55,345 bases of DNA, from contig JBFHWF010000010.1 of NCBI GenBank assembly GCA_041589175.1, positions 1 through 55,345 on the forward strand. The letters are read 5' to 3'. The translations under genes and the position numbers were made by a program. The DNA comes from SZUA-229 sp041589175 (GTDB taxonomy: Bacteria > Pseudomonadota > Gammaproteobacteria > SZUA-229). Positions 1 through 7,440 of the stretch are shown here, piece by piece. Under the pieces are notes generated by a model. It did not search any database, was not told the DNA's origin, and saw nothing but the letters and a program-made list of their open reading frames with translations. Positions within the stretch are counted from its first letter, which is position 1. The number at the start of each line of letters is the position of its first letter.

Positions 1-502
1 CGACACCAGCAGCTCCCGCTGCAAATGTGCCTGATGCACCTGCCATGTATGGATATGGCACATTCTTGTAGTTGGTATTCATACCACCGTTACCATATGC
101 CGCTACACCAACAGCAGTAGTGCTATCTAGCATCCAGTTATAACCGATGTGCGGAATAAGAAAGTAGTCATGTGAACTCTCAAAGGTACCTGGCGCGATT
201 GGAAATGGGTCAGAGCCATCCGCAAGCAATGCAAAAGTAGCATCGTTGTTCGCTGTATATTGACGATTTGGATTAAATATCGCGGCACCAACATCCATAC
301 GCTCACCGACTTTTACCAAACCTGCTGGGTTCGTTGCCGAAGCTAAGGAATCATGGGAGTAAGCCACGCCAGCACCGGCAAGACCTTTTTCATAGGTGCT
401 GTAGCCATGGCCAAAATAGCCATTGGTTGCAAACGCTGATGGTGCTGCCAGCACGCCTGAAACTGACAGGGCAATTAAGGTTTTCTTAATACCTTGAGAC
501 AT
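1..502 (-). CDS. FadL/OmpP1/TodX-family outer membrane transport protein (N-terminal part only)
   Basis: The gene starts at 502 and runs off the left edge, so only the first 167 codons are visible. They encode a typical signal peptide (Lys-rich start, hydrophobic core, cleavage near Ala-Phe-Ala at residues 23-25). The mature N-terminus begins NGYFGHGYS and continues with GLAGAGVA and a SLASATNPAG motif, the hallmark of FadL-type beta-barrels that pass long-chain fatty acids or other hydrophobic compounds through the outer membrane. A good ribosome site (GAGGG) precedes the ATG. The substrate cannot be inferred. The protein could import fatty acids or aromatic or hydrophobic compounds. The family call is firm; the gene name is left open because several paralogues share this N-terminus. 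Confidence 0.85.
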   Translation of the reverse strand, partial: MSQGIKKTLIALSVSGVLAAPSAFATNGYFGHGYSTYEKGLAGAGVAYSHDSLASATNPAGLVKVGERMDVGAAIFNPNRQYTANNDATFALLADGSDPFPIAPGTFESSHDYFLIPHIGYNWMLDSTTAVGVAAYGNGGMNTNYKNVPYPYMAGASGTFAAGAAGV

Positions 503-986
503 AATTAGTGACCCTCAAAATGATTTATACGCCTGGGTAGACGTGTGATTATTATCTGGAGCGTTCCCGGCGCCTTATTGATGCGAGCCCTTGCGAAGCG
601 CTAGACCTTCTCAAAAGAAACCGTTAATGTCAATAAAAATAAAGACATAAACACGCATATTTAAAGTGTTTTAGTAGAAGTTATCGATGAATGCAAACTT
701 TCGATATAAAAATCCATAAAAAAGCACATAAAACATGAGATGTCTCAAATAGACCCTATCCAGGCGCTTTCCGGAGAGCGTTCCTGGAGAGCTTGCCTAA
801 ACCCGCGAGTGACTATTCCTAGCACAGTTTCAGGGGATTTGTTGCCTGTTACCTGCTAGAGCTTACAGACCGCCTGTAAAAACGGACTAATGGGCCATTT
901 CAGCAACACGACACCAGTTTAATGCAGACACAAAAAAGCCCCATGCCTGAGCATGGGGCTTCTGAGGTGGATATCCAGGCTTATGC
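503..986. other. Intergenic region between the FadL-like gene and the rhodanese gene
   Basis: There is no convincing coding sequence in these 484 bases. The right part holds the rhodanese terminator (932-961). The middle (about 610-740) is AT-rich. An imperfect hairpin at 760-787 pairs CCAGG with CCTGG and CGCT with AGCG. It lacks a T-run and I assign it no role. The promoter of the FadL-like gene should lie in the left half, but I see no clear -35/-10 pair. Confidence 0.5.
932..961 (-). terminator. Rho-independent terminator of the rhodanese gene
   Basis: A perfect stem pairs 937-946 (AGCCCCATGC) with 951-960 around a four-base loop. Read on the minus strand it is followed by a run of six T residues. 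It starts 26 bases after the rhodanese stop codon, so that gene is probably a single-gene transcript. Confidence 0.88.
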
Positions 987-1307
987 TTACGCCACTAGCG
1001 GCATACCCTTCTGGGCCCAGGCAATAATACCACCACGCAGGTTATAGACATTATCGAAACCCTGTTGAGCCATAAAGCCCACACCCTGAGCAGATCGCGC
1101 ACCACTTCGGCAGTACAACACGGTTAACTCATCTGTGCCGAATTCATTCAGACGCGCGGGTAGTGTATGTAAAGGCAACTTCTCCGCATTGGGAATCATA
1201 CCCTGCGCCATCTCAGCAACACCTCGAACATCGACCAGACGGATCTTTTTGCCTTCCGCGATGTGCGAGTGTAATGTGTCCACATCCATTTCTTTAATGC
1301 CGAACAT
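987..1307 (-). CDS. Single-domain rhodanese (sulfurtransferase)
   Basis: This 106-residue protein is one rhodanese domain. The active-site loop CRSGAR at residues 66-71 supplies Cys66, which carries the persulfide during sulfur transfer. An LVDVR motif sits near residues 24-28. No signal peptide is visible, so it should act in the cytoplasm, like GlpE/PspE-type small rhodaneses. An AGGTGA ribosome site precedes the ATG. It is divergent from dsrE2, and in sulfur oxidisers rhodanese, TusA and DsrE2 genes are often clustered for cytoplasmic sulfane-sulfur relay. That context suggests the same use here, but TusA itself is not found in the window. The donor and acceptor are unknown. Confidence 0.88.
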   Translation of the reverse strand: MFGIKEMDVDTLHSHIAEGKKIRLVDVRGVAEMAQGMIPNAEKLPLHTLPARLNEFGTDELTVLYCRSGARSAQGVGFMAQQGFDNVYNLRGGIIAWAQKGMPLVA

Positions 1308-1697
1308 AAATTCATCACCTATATAAGAGATCGTTAATATATCGATTTTACCCTATATTGCCGACAAGTGGGAGTCCTTGTTGAGCTTTATTAGCAAAAG
1401 ATTATATACAAAACAGCTACCCGGAACATGGGAAACACCCCGACTAGAGCCTACAAATCAACAACTTATGCACATACGAATAATATTAGCGGCACACACC
1501 CTTCAACCACCCATCAAGTATATTAATTTTTTTTTATAGTAAGACTTGCCTTTTATTCGTATTCAATTGTAAGGTTAAAGTTTAAAAACTAATACGATCG
1601 ACTAACTTTTATATATTTTGGTATTTGCGGCGGCAAAGTGGCGTTAATAGCATCAGCGAAACCCAGCTACCCAGCCAATTAAATGAGGAGAGAAACA
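1308..1697. other. Divergent intergenic region between rhodanese and dsrE2
   Basis: These 390 bases separate two divergent sulfur-related genes and are AT-rich, including a run of nine T near 1528-1536. Only short ORFs are present and none has coding character. Promoters for both genes must lie here. I found only weak matches (for example TTGCCT at 1546 with TAAGGT at 1570), which I do not treat as identified. Confidence 0.45.
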
Positions 1698-2210
1698 ATG
1701 AGCGATCCCAAGCTGACTATCATCGCAACAAAAGGCACACTGGACTGGGCATATCCTCCATACATCCTGGCAAGCACGGCTGCTGCACTGGGTATGGAAT
1801 CTTCCGTATTTTTCACTTTCTACGGCCTTAACCTGCTGCTGAAAGACACTAGCGCACTGAAAGTTACCCCTACAGGTAACCCTTCTATGCCAATGAAAAT
1901 GCCTATGGGCCCACAATGGCTGCGTAAAATCGATTTTGGCCCCAAAATCCCTAATATCATGTGGAATATCCCATTCATGGACAGCATTGCAACAACCCTG
2001 ATGAAGAAAACCATCTCTAACTGTGGTGTTGCAACCATCGACGAGCTGCGCGACCTGTGTCAGGAAGCAGAAGTTAAGTTCCTGGCCTGCCAGATGACCG
2101 TTGAACTGTTCGGTTACAACCACGACCAGTTCGTCGATGGCGTTGAGTATGTTGGTGCTGCCACTTACTTCGAAGAGTCTTCAGACGCGACTCAGTCACT
2201 GTTTATCTAA
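1698..2210 (+). CDS. dsrE2: DsrE2-like sulfur carrier (DsrE/DsrF/DrsH-like family)
   Basis: The start is ATG 1698, seven bases after the ribosome site GAGGAG at 1685-1690; an upstream in-frame ATG at 1683 has no such site. The 170-residue product matches DsrE2 proteins. It opens with a beta strand and TKGTLD, has a hydrophobic stretch around residues 20-48, and a C-terminal core with FLACQMTVELFG around Cys131, followed by a VDGVEYVGAATY segment. Other cysteines are Cys109 and Cys121. In this family a conserved cysteine carries sulfane sulfur, usually alongside rhodanese and TusA, feeding cytoplasmic sulfur oxidation or sulfur trafficking. The hydrophobic segment suggests membrane association. 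A terminator follows at 2266-2299, so the gene is probably monocistronic. Confidence 0.85.
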   Translation: MSDPKLTIIATKGTLDWAYPPYILASTAAALGMESSVFFTFYGLNLLLKDTSALKVTPTGNPSMPMKMPMGPQWLRKIDFGPKIPNIMWNIPFMDSIATTLMKKTISNCGVATIDELRDLCQEAEVKFLACQMTVELFGYNHDQFVDGVEYVGAATYFEESSDATQSLFI

Positions 2211-2265
2211 CTACAATAATTTAAACATTCGACTACCCCCGGGTTGTGTTCCTACACCCCTCAGG

Positions 2266-2299
2266 AAAAAGCCACTTGCTTCTGCAAGTGGCTTTTTTT
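2266..2299 (+). terminator. Rho-independent terminator after dsrE2
   Basis: A nine-base perfect stem (GCCACTTGC at 2271-2279 with 2284-2292) and a TTCT loop are followed by seven T residues. The five A residues before the stem could also let it stop transcription arriving from the right. Confidence 0.92.
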
Positions 2300-2393
2300 A
2301 TTTACGGGCACTTTTCCCGCCTGCAGCGGGTCATAATTTACAATAAGCAATAACACTGACATATTTGTACTACGCATAAATCGAAGCAGCTGA

Positions 2394-3806
2394 ATGAAAA
2401 AAACAGGTCTCTTTCTACTTGGCTTACTGCTATCTATACCTGCCATGGCAGAACTACCCGATCTTGGCGATCCCACTCAACGGGAGCTGACACCATACCG
2501 TGAACAGCTCATGGGTAGAAATTTCTATCGCACTCTCAAAGCCAATGTTCCATTTATTGAAGATCTGGAGGTTAACGACTACATCCGCTCACTCGGACTC
2601 AAGCTTGTTTCAAATAGTCTGTCGCCCCAGGGGCACTTCAGGTTTTTCGTAATACGTATTCCCAGCATTAATGCATTCGCCGGGCCTTATGGCTATATCG
2701 GCTTCCATAGCGGCCTTATTATCGAAGCCGACAATGAAAGTGAATTTGCCGGGGTCATGGCCCATGAAATCTCCCACGTCACACAGCGCCACCTTGCAAG
2801 GCAGATGACAGAAAATAGCGCAGCACCCGGTGCCATCTTTGCTGCAATTCTCACCGGCATTCTGGTTGCATCTCAAAATCCGGAAGCCGGCGCTGCACTC
2901 ATATATGGTAGCCAGGCCGCCCTCATTCAGTCACAGATTAACTTCACCCGCGCTAACGAGCATGAGGCGGACCGCATTGGCATCGATGTGATGCGCAAAT
3001 CTGGCATCAATCCCAGCGGTATGGCAAACTTTTTCAATACCCTGCTGGAACAGTCACGCACTGATAACGTACTGGCACAGATGGAGTATTTACGAACACA
3101 CCCATTGAATACCACGCGAATTGCCGAGGCCAGTAATCGACTAACAGCCAAAGACCAGTCGCTGCCTCTCGATAGCCTGGACTTTCAACTGACTCGAGCC
3201 AGGGTTGCTGTCGCCAGCGCCAGCTCTGCAAAACAGTTAATTGAACGCATCCAGAACCTGCCAGCAGATGAACAAAACCTGCTATCCAGATACACATTGG
3301 CAATTGCCTATATCGCAGACTATCGACCTGCCGCGGCTATACCCATACTTAAAGACATCATCACAGAAAATCCACATCCCTGGTTTCCACTCGCGCTGTC
3401 TGATGCCTATCTTGGTAATGACCAGTTACAACATGCGCTCGAGGTACTTGAAAACATCGAAAACCTCTATCCGGGATATCTACCAGGTAGCATTCGTTAT
3501 GCCACTGCACTCATTCTGAACCAGAAGGCCAGTGAAGCAGTCAAACTGTTAAACACCCTGCTGAGGAAAAGCCAGTTACCCGTAATTTATAAAACTCTGG
3601 CCAGAGCATACTTCGCTAATGGTCAGGTTTCACTGGCCATGGAAGCGACCAGCTACGAGTACGAACTGGAAGGTTATTTAAACCTGGCAATACAGCAGGT
3701 CAACAATGCGCTGCAACAACCAGAGCTGAACAAATTAACCAGACAACGTCTAGAATCACGTAAACAGACTCTTGCCGATCAGATTAAAAAGGAGGGTAAA
3801 TTTTAA
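2394..3806 (+). CDS. BepA-like periplasmic M48 metalloprotease with TPR domain
   Basis: The 470-residue protein has a signal peptide (cleavage after Ala-Met-Ala near residue 19), an M48 protease domain and a C-terminal TPR half. The zinc site is visible as HEISH at residues 124-128, and the third ligand is Glu191 in HEADRIG. The FAGPYGYIGFHSGLI segment before it is typical of BepA/YfgC. E. coli BepA (487 residues) works in the periplasm on outer-membrane protein assembly, promoting LptD maturation and degrading stalled substrates. The same role is likely here but is inferred from the architecture. The gene lies between dsrE2 and sox with its own gap on each side, so co-regulation with sox is unproven. 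The ribosome site is weak. Confidence 0.87.
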   Translation: MKKTGLFLLGLLLSIPAMAELPDLGDPTQRELTPYREQLMGRNFYRTLKANVPFIEDLEVNDYIRSLGLKLVSNSLSPQGHFRFFVIRIPSINAFAGPYGYIGFHSGLIIEADNESEFAGVMAHEISHVTQRHLARQMTENSAAPGAIFAAILTGILVASQNPEAGAALIYGSQAALIQSQINFTRANEHEADRIGIDVMRKSGINPSGMANFFNTLLEQSRTDNVLAQMEYLRTHPLNTTRIAEASNRLTAKDQSLPLDSLDFQLTRARVAVASASSAKQLIERIQNLPADEQNLLSRYTLAIAYIADYRPAAAIPILKDIITENPHPWFPLALSDAYLGNDQLQHALEVLENIENLYPGYLPGSIRYATALILNQKASEAVKLLNTLLRKSQLPVIYKTLARAYFANGQVSLAMEATSYEYELEGYLNLAIQQVNNALQQPELNKLTRQRLESRKQTLADQIKKEGKF

Positions 3807-4084
3807 TATTCTAAAGTGCTTATATATAGGTTATTACGTTAACAATGCATATACATTTCGCTTGATATCACCCGCGAAACGAGTATGCTAATGAAGCCAG
3901 TCTGACAACGACTATAACTAAAGCACTAGATACAGATAAAAGATCAGAAACTGGTTTCTTCACTTGTTGGGAATCCTGGTTTTCGGTAAAAAAATCTGCA
4001 GAACAATGGAATATTTTAAATCTGAGTACTATCTATAAGACTGGCCTTTTAAATTTCCACGTATATATAAATGAGGAGTGAATT

Positions 4085-4459
4085 ATGCGGTACACCGCTA
4101 AAGCCCTTTCTACAGTAACATCCGTTGCTGCATTACTCGGCTCACTTGCTTTTTCATTACCCGGTATCGCTACAGCTGCAGACGCAGCCGTTGTCGAACA
4201 GGGTAAGAAAATTGCCTTTGATCGTAAAAAAGGAAATTGCCTCGCGTGTCACCAGATTGAAGGTGGCTCTCTCCCAGGCAACATCGGGCCGCCACTGGTA
4301 GCAATGAAAGCCCGTTTCCCAGACAAGAGTAAACTTCGCGCACAAATTGCTGACGCGCGTACCAACAACCCTAACACCATCATGCCTCCGTTTGGCGCAC
4401 ATGAAATCATGAGCTCATCGGAAATTGACAAGGTTGTTGAGTTTATTCACACGTTATAA
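4085..4459 (+). CDS. soxX: SoxX, c-type cytochrome subunit of the SoxXA complex
   Basis: The 124-residue precursor has an N-terminal signal peptide ending near residues 30-34 and one haem c motif, CLACH at residues 52-56. Met100 in MPPFG is the expected distal haem ligand. This is the small electron-accepting subunit of SoxXA, which oxidatively couples thiosulfate to the SoxY cysteine in the periplasm. A strong ribosome site, GAGGAG at 4073-4078, precedes the ATG. It is the first gene of a tight soxXYZA operon with gaps of about 20-40 bases. No clear sigma70 promoter was found in the 278-base upstream gap. Confidence 0.95.
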   Translation: MRYTAKALSTVTSVAALLGSLAFSLPGIATAADAAVVEQGKKIAFDRKKGNCLACHQIEGGSLPGNIGPPLVAMKARFPDKSKLRAQIADARTNNPNTIMPPFGAHEIMSSSEIDKVVEFIHTL

Positions 4460-4477
4460 GTTTTAAAGGTAATCAAG

Positions 4478-4948
4478 ATGAACACGAATCGTAGATCTTT
4501 TATCAAGCGCTCTGCCGCTGTTAGCGCACTGGGTGTTGCTGTCAGCGCAGGTCTAATCACTCCTCGCACCGTACTGGCAGCCTGGCCAAAAGCGGCTTTC
4601 GAAGCCACCGATGTGAACGGCGCTGTTAGCGGCACCTTCGGTAGTGACGCAATGGCTGACAGCGGTGATATCACGCTGAAAGCACCAGAAATTGCTGAGA
4701 ACGGTGCTGTAGTACCAATCACTGTAACTAGTGATATTGCTGGCACTGAAGCCATCAGCATACTTATTCCTGGAAACCCAACGCCTTTAACTGCGACCTT
4801 CAAGATGGGTGGCAACGCTGCAGGTTTTGTTTCAACTCGTGTAAAAATGAGTAAAACATCCGACGTACTTGTTGTGGTGAAAGCCGGTGGCAAGCTCTAT
4901 AGCAGCAAGCAAGAAGTTAAAGTGACAATTGGCGGCTGCGGCGGCTAA
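4478..4948 (+). CDS. soxY: SoxY, thiosulfate-oxidation sulfur carrier subunit
   Basis: The protein is 156 residues long. A twin-arginine signal (RRSFIKR at residues 5-11, followed by a hydrophobic stretch) means it should be exported folded by Tat, probably together with SoxZ. The last five residues are GGCGG. Cys154 on this swinging arm is the covalent attachment point for sulfur intermediates in all SoxY proteins. The rest forms the immunoglobulin-like SoxY domain. The ribosome site is AAAGG, and the gene sits 18 bases after soxX. Confidence 0.97.
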   Translation: MNTNRRSFIKRSAAVSALGVAVSAGLITPRTVLAAWPKAAFEATDVNGAVSGTFGSDAMADSGDITLKAPEIAENGAVVPITVTSDIAGTEAISILIPGNPTPLTATFKMGGNAAGFVSTRVKMSKTSDVLVVVKAGGKLYSSKQEVKVTIGGCGG

Positions 4949-4970
4949 TCCAGTTTAGAGGAATATAATC

Positions 4971-5285
4971 ATGGCTAAATCAATTAAAGTACGCGCAAAA
5001 CTCAAGGGCGGTGAAACCGTTGTTAAGGCTCTGATCAGCCACGCAATGGAAACCGGCCAACGCAAAGACAAGAAAACAGGAAAGAAAATTCCTGCACACT
5101 TTATTCAGGAAGTTACCTGCACTCATAACGGTACGGAAGTACTAACGGCAGACTGGGGTACGGCTATCTCCAAAAACCCATACCTGTCCTTCAAATTCTC
5201 CGGCGCAAAAGCTGGCGATGTTCTGAAGATGAGCTGGGTCGATAACAAGGGCGAAAGCGACTCTGTTGAAGCTAAAATCAAGTAA
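4971..5285 (+). CDS. soxZ: SoxZ, partner subunit of SoxYZ
   Basis: This 104-residue protein of the SoxZ family has a lysine-rich N-terminal strand (SIKVRAKLKGGETVVKALI) and the HPMETG-like segment HAMETGQRKD. It has no signal peptide, which fits piggy-back Tat export with SoxY. SoxZ forms the heterodimer that presents the SoxY cysteine arm to SoxXA, SoxB and SoxCD. The gene lies 22 bases behind soxY and has a GAGG ribosome site. Confidence 0.95.
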   Translation: MAKSIKVRAKLKGGETVVKALISHAMETGQRKDKKTGKKIPAHFIQEVTCTHNGTEVLTADWGTAISKNPYLSFKFSGAKAGDVLKMSWVDNKGESDSVEAKIK

Positions 5286-5327
5286 CGTTGGGTCTGTCGC
5301 CTAGAACTATAACCAAAGGTAACTATC

Positions 5328-6185
5328 ATGAAAAAATTTGCAGTCATTGCTTCTGCGCTTTGCATGCTGGCAGCCCCACTGGCTGGTACTGCTGCAAACC
5401 CGGAACAGGATCTGAAAGATTTCAAAAAATACTACACGAGCCGTTTCTCTGATGTTCCTCTGCAGGACTTTACCAACGGAGTTTACTCCATTGATAAAGC
5501 TTCACGTGAACAATGGGAAGCATTCGAAGATTTTCCTCCATACGAAATCTATGTAGACAAGGGTGAAGCCCTGTTCAACACACCATTCAAGAATGGCAAG
5601 ACTTACGCCAGCTGCTTCCCGGATGCGGAAAAAGGCATGACTCACAAGTATCCTTACTTCGATAAGTCACGTAACGAAGTTATCACTGTTGAACTGGCTA
5701 TCAATGAATGTCGCGAGAAGAATGGTGAAAAACCACTGAAGTACAAAACTGGTGACATTGCACACCTGTCTGCTTACCTGTCTTACAAGTCACGTGGCAA
5801 AAAAGGTGCTGTTGATATCGTTAACACGCCTGAGTCAATGGCCTGGTATGAGCGCGGTAAGAAGCACTTCTACGCGAAACGCGGTCAGCTGAACATGTCC
5901 TGTGCAGACTGTCACTACTACAACGCCGGTAACAAGATCCGTGCAGATATCCTCAGCCCAGCGCTGGGACATACCTCGCACTTCCCTGTTTACCGCAACA
6001 AGTGGTCGCTGGCCAGCAAGAGCGGTGATGGCATGGGCACACTACAACGTCGTTACGGTGGTTGTAACAAGCAGGTTCGCGCCAAGCCATTCAAGGCTCA
6101 GTCTGCTGAGTACCGTGCACTTGAGTACTTCCATACTTACATGAGCAACGGCCTGGTACTGAACGGTCCTGGTGTGCGTAAGTAA
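5328..6185 (+). CDS. soxA: SoxA, catalytic c-type cytochrome subunit of SoxXA (single-haem type)
   Basis: The 285-residue precursor has a Sec signal peptide (cleavage near residue 23). Only one haem motif is present, CADCH at residues 192-196 in the C-terminal domain. Cys246 in GGCNKQ is the expected cysteine ligand, which is a persulfide in characterised SoxA. In the N-terminal domain Cys96 and Cys128 remain but there is no CXXCH, the pattern of single-haem SoxA proteins in which these cysteines form a disulfide. The enzyme joins thiosulfate to SoxY Cys154. It is the last gene of soxXYZA and is followed by a terminator at 6211-6242. No soxB follows. Confidence 0.95.
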   Translation: MKKFAVIASALCMLAAPLAGTAANPEQDLKDFKKYYTSRFSDVPLQDFTNGVYSIDKASREQWEAFEDFPPYEIYVDKGEALFNTPFKNGKTYASCFPDAEKGMTHKYPYFDKSRNEVITVELAINECREKNGEKPLKYKTGDIAHLSAYLSYKSRGKKGAVDIVNTPESMAWYERGKKHFYAKRGQLNMSCADCHYYNAGNKIRADILSPALGHTSHFPVYRNKWSLASKSGDGMGTLQRRYGGCNKQVRAKPFKAQSAEYRALEYFHTYMSNGLVLNGPGVRK

Positions 6186-6210
6186 TAAAGCAATACGCTT
6201 TAAAAATAGA

Positions 6211-6242
6211 AAACCCCAACCTGTACAGGCTGGGGTTTTTTT
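6211..6242 (+). terminator. Rho-independent terminator of soxXYZA
   Basis: The stem pairs AACCCCA (6212-6218) plus the inner CCTG with CAGG plus TGGGGTT (ending at 6237), with one internal mismatch, and is followed by a T-run at 6236-6242. It lies 26 bases after the soxA stop codon. Confidence 0.9.
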
Positions 6243-6412
6243 ATGCATGTAAACATTGCTTGATCCACTTTTACAGTGCTCCCAGGCCAGGCTCACCAGC
6301 AAGGCGTCAGAATATGGATACGACTCGCGTTGTTTGCGTTTATTCGCGGACTGACTGGCTTTTCAGCAGTAAACAGCCAGAAAACGGCCGATAAGAATTT
6401 AAGACACAAAAT

Positions 6413-6443
6413 AAAAAAGCCTGTCAGTAAACTGACAGGCTTT
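6413..6443 (-). terminator. Rho-independent terminator of tRNA-Lys
   Basis: An eleven-base perfect stem pairs AGCCTGTCAGT (6418-6428) with 6431-6441. Read on the minus strand it ends in six T residues. It lies nine bases past the 3' end of the tRNA gene. Confidence 0.9.
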
Positions 6444-6451
6444 CTGCAATA

Positions 6452-6527
6452 TGGTGGGCCGTCTGCGACTCGAACGCAGGACCAATGGATTAAAAGTCCA
6501 CTGCTCTACCAACTGAGCTAACGGCCC
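6452..6527 (-). tRNA. tRNA-Lys (anticodon TTT)
   Basis: Read on the minus strand, the 76 bases give a complete cloverleaf: acceptor GGGCCGT, D-arm GCTCAGTTGGTAGAGC, anticodon loop CTTTTAA with anticodon TTT, T-arm with GTTCGAGTC, and an encoded CCA end. All stems can form. In several gammaproteobacteria a tRNA-Lys gene sits beside queC at the end of the tol-pal cluster, as here. The first 18 bases are repeated 131 bases upstream at 6641-6658, between this gene and its apparent promoter. Confidence 0.97.
6510..6527 (-). repeat. 5' end of tRNA-Lys, copy 1 of an 18-base direct repeat
   Basis: These 18 bases of the intact tRNA (acceptor 5' strand and start of the D-arm) are identical to 6641-6658. 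Identity stops at both edges, apart from chance matches. Confidence 0.9.
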
Positions 6528-6640
6528 ATATCTTGAAAAACTATTTGTACTGGCGTTCGGGCTCCTGCCCTCACTTCGCATTGAAGTTTCGCCGGCCAGA
6601 CTCCTGTCAGGCGTTCACGGCTCCTTGCCCGCCGTTCACC
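6528..6640. other. GC-rich segment with degenerate internal repeats, inserted between tRNA-Lys and its 5' copy
   Basis: This non-coding 113-base segment is bounded by two copies of the tRNA 5' end. It contains two related units, GGCGTTC-GGGCTCCTGCCC at 6552-6570 and GGCGTTC-ACGGCTCCTTGCCC at 6610-6630, plus a shorter echo (GCCGTTCACC) at 6631-6640. It looks like a small interspersed repeat rather than tRNA-derived spacer. Whether other copies exist in the genome cannot be seen here. Confidence 0.55.
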
Positions 6641-6658
6641 CAACTGAGCTAACGGCCC
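6641..6658 (-). repeat. Truncated copy of the tRNA-Lys 5' end
   Basis: The 18 bases are identical to 6510-6527 but are followed by unrelated sequence, so this is a tRNA fragment and not a gene. It lies just downstream of the candidate tRNA promoter and would be transcribed before the intact tRNA. Confidence 0.9.
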
Positions 6659-6702
6659 GTATTATTTCCCCGCCTTGCTAGAAAGCTTTGCCTCGTCAGG
6701 AA

Positions 6703-6737
6703 GGCGCGTATATTACCGTATTTTGATGAAAATACAA
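6703..6737 (-). promoter_or_regulatory. Candidate sigma70 promoter for tRNA-Lys
   Basis: On the minus strand TTGTAT (6732-6737) and TAATAT (6710-6715) are 16 bases apart and are followed by a GC-rich discriminator (ACGCGCC), as at stable-RNA promoters under stringent control. Transcription would start near 6703, only about 45 bases before the truncated copy but 175 bases before the intact tRNA. Confidence 0.5.
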
Positions 6738-6756
6738 GACATAGAATTGTAATTTT

Positions 6757-7440
6757 TCAGTCACGATACAGGGTAGGGTCTGCAACCCCCGCATCCTCAA
6801 ACCCCTTGCGCCTCAGACGACAGGAGTCACACATACCACATGCCTGCCCTGCCTCGTCTGCTGCATAGCAGGATATCGTCAACGCATAATCGACACCCAG
6901 CTTCATACCCTGCTGAATAATCTCCGACTTGGTCAAATCGATAAGCGGCGTATGGATATGTAGATAATGCCCTTCGACCCCAGCCTTGGTGGCCAGGTTG
7001 GCCATCGTCTCATAGGCCTGGATAAATTCAGGCCGACAATCCGGGTAACCGGAATAATCGACAGCGTTAACGCCGATAAAGATATCATCTGCCTGTAGCA
7101 CTTCCGCCCAGGCCAGGGCCATTGACAGGAAAATGGTGTTACGTGCTGGCACATAAGTTATCGGGATACCCTCACCAGGTGTGGTTGGCACGTCGATACT
7201 GTTATCGGTAAGCGCCGAGCCTCCAAAGCCACTCAGGTCCAGAGGCAAAATCCGATGCTCGATGGCTCCCAACGCCCTGGCAACTCGACTAGCCGCCTGT
7301 AGCTCAGCACTATGCCGCTGACCGTAGTCGAAGCTCAGTGCATAACAGTCATATTTCTGGGAACGAGCGATCGCCAGCACAGTGGCCGAATCCAGCCCAC
7401 CGGATACCAGTACAACGGCTTTTTTAGATTTTGATGTCAT
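6757..7440 (-). CDS. queC: 7-cyano-7-deazaguanine synthase QueC
   Basis: This 227-residue cytoplasmic enzyme makes preQ0 from 7-carboxy-7-deazaguanine, ammonia and ATP in queuosine tRNA modification. The ATP-pyrophosphatase P-loop SGGLDS is at residues 13-18, and the zinc site is formed by Cys191, Cys201, Cys204 and Cys207 near the C-terminus. The ATG overlaps the queE stop by four bases (ATGA), so the two consecutive pathway enzymes are translationally coupled. It is the distal gene of the ybgC-tol-pal-cpoB-queE-queC cluster. Confidence 0.97.
   Translation of the reverse strand: MTSKSKKAVVLVSGGLDSATVLAIARSQKYDCYALSFDYGQRHSAELQAASRVARALGAIEHRILPLDLSGFGGSALTDNSIDVPTTPGEGIPITYVPARNTIFLSMALAWAEVLQADDIFIGVNAVDYSGYPDCRPEFIQAYETMANLATKAGVEGHYLHIHTPLIDLTKSEIIQQGMKLGVDYALTISCYAADEAGQACGMCDSCRLRRKGFEDAGVADPTLYRD

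Noticed and set aside
6641..6658. A second tRNA-Lys gene
   Set aside because: Only 18 bases match; the sequence that follows cannot form the anticodon or T arms.
6718..6735. AT-rich hairpin GTATTTT-GATG-AAAATAC as queC terminator
   Set aside because: It has no GC stem and no T-run on the minus strand and overlaps the candidate tRNA promoter.
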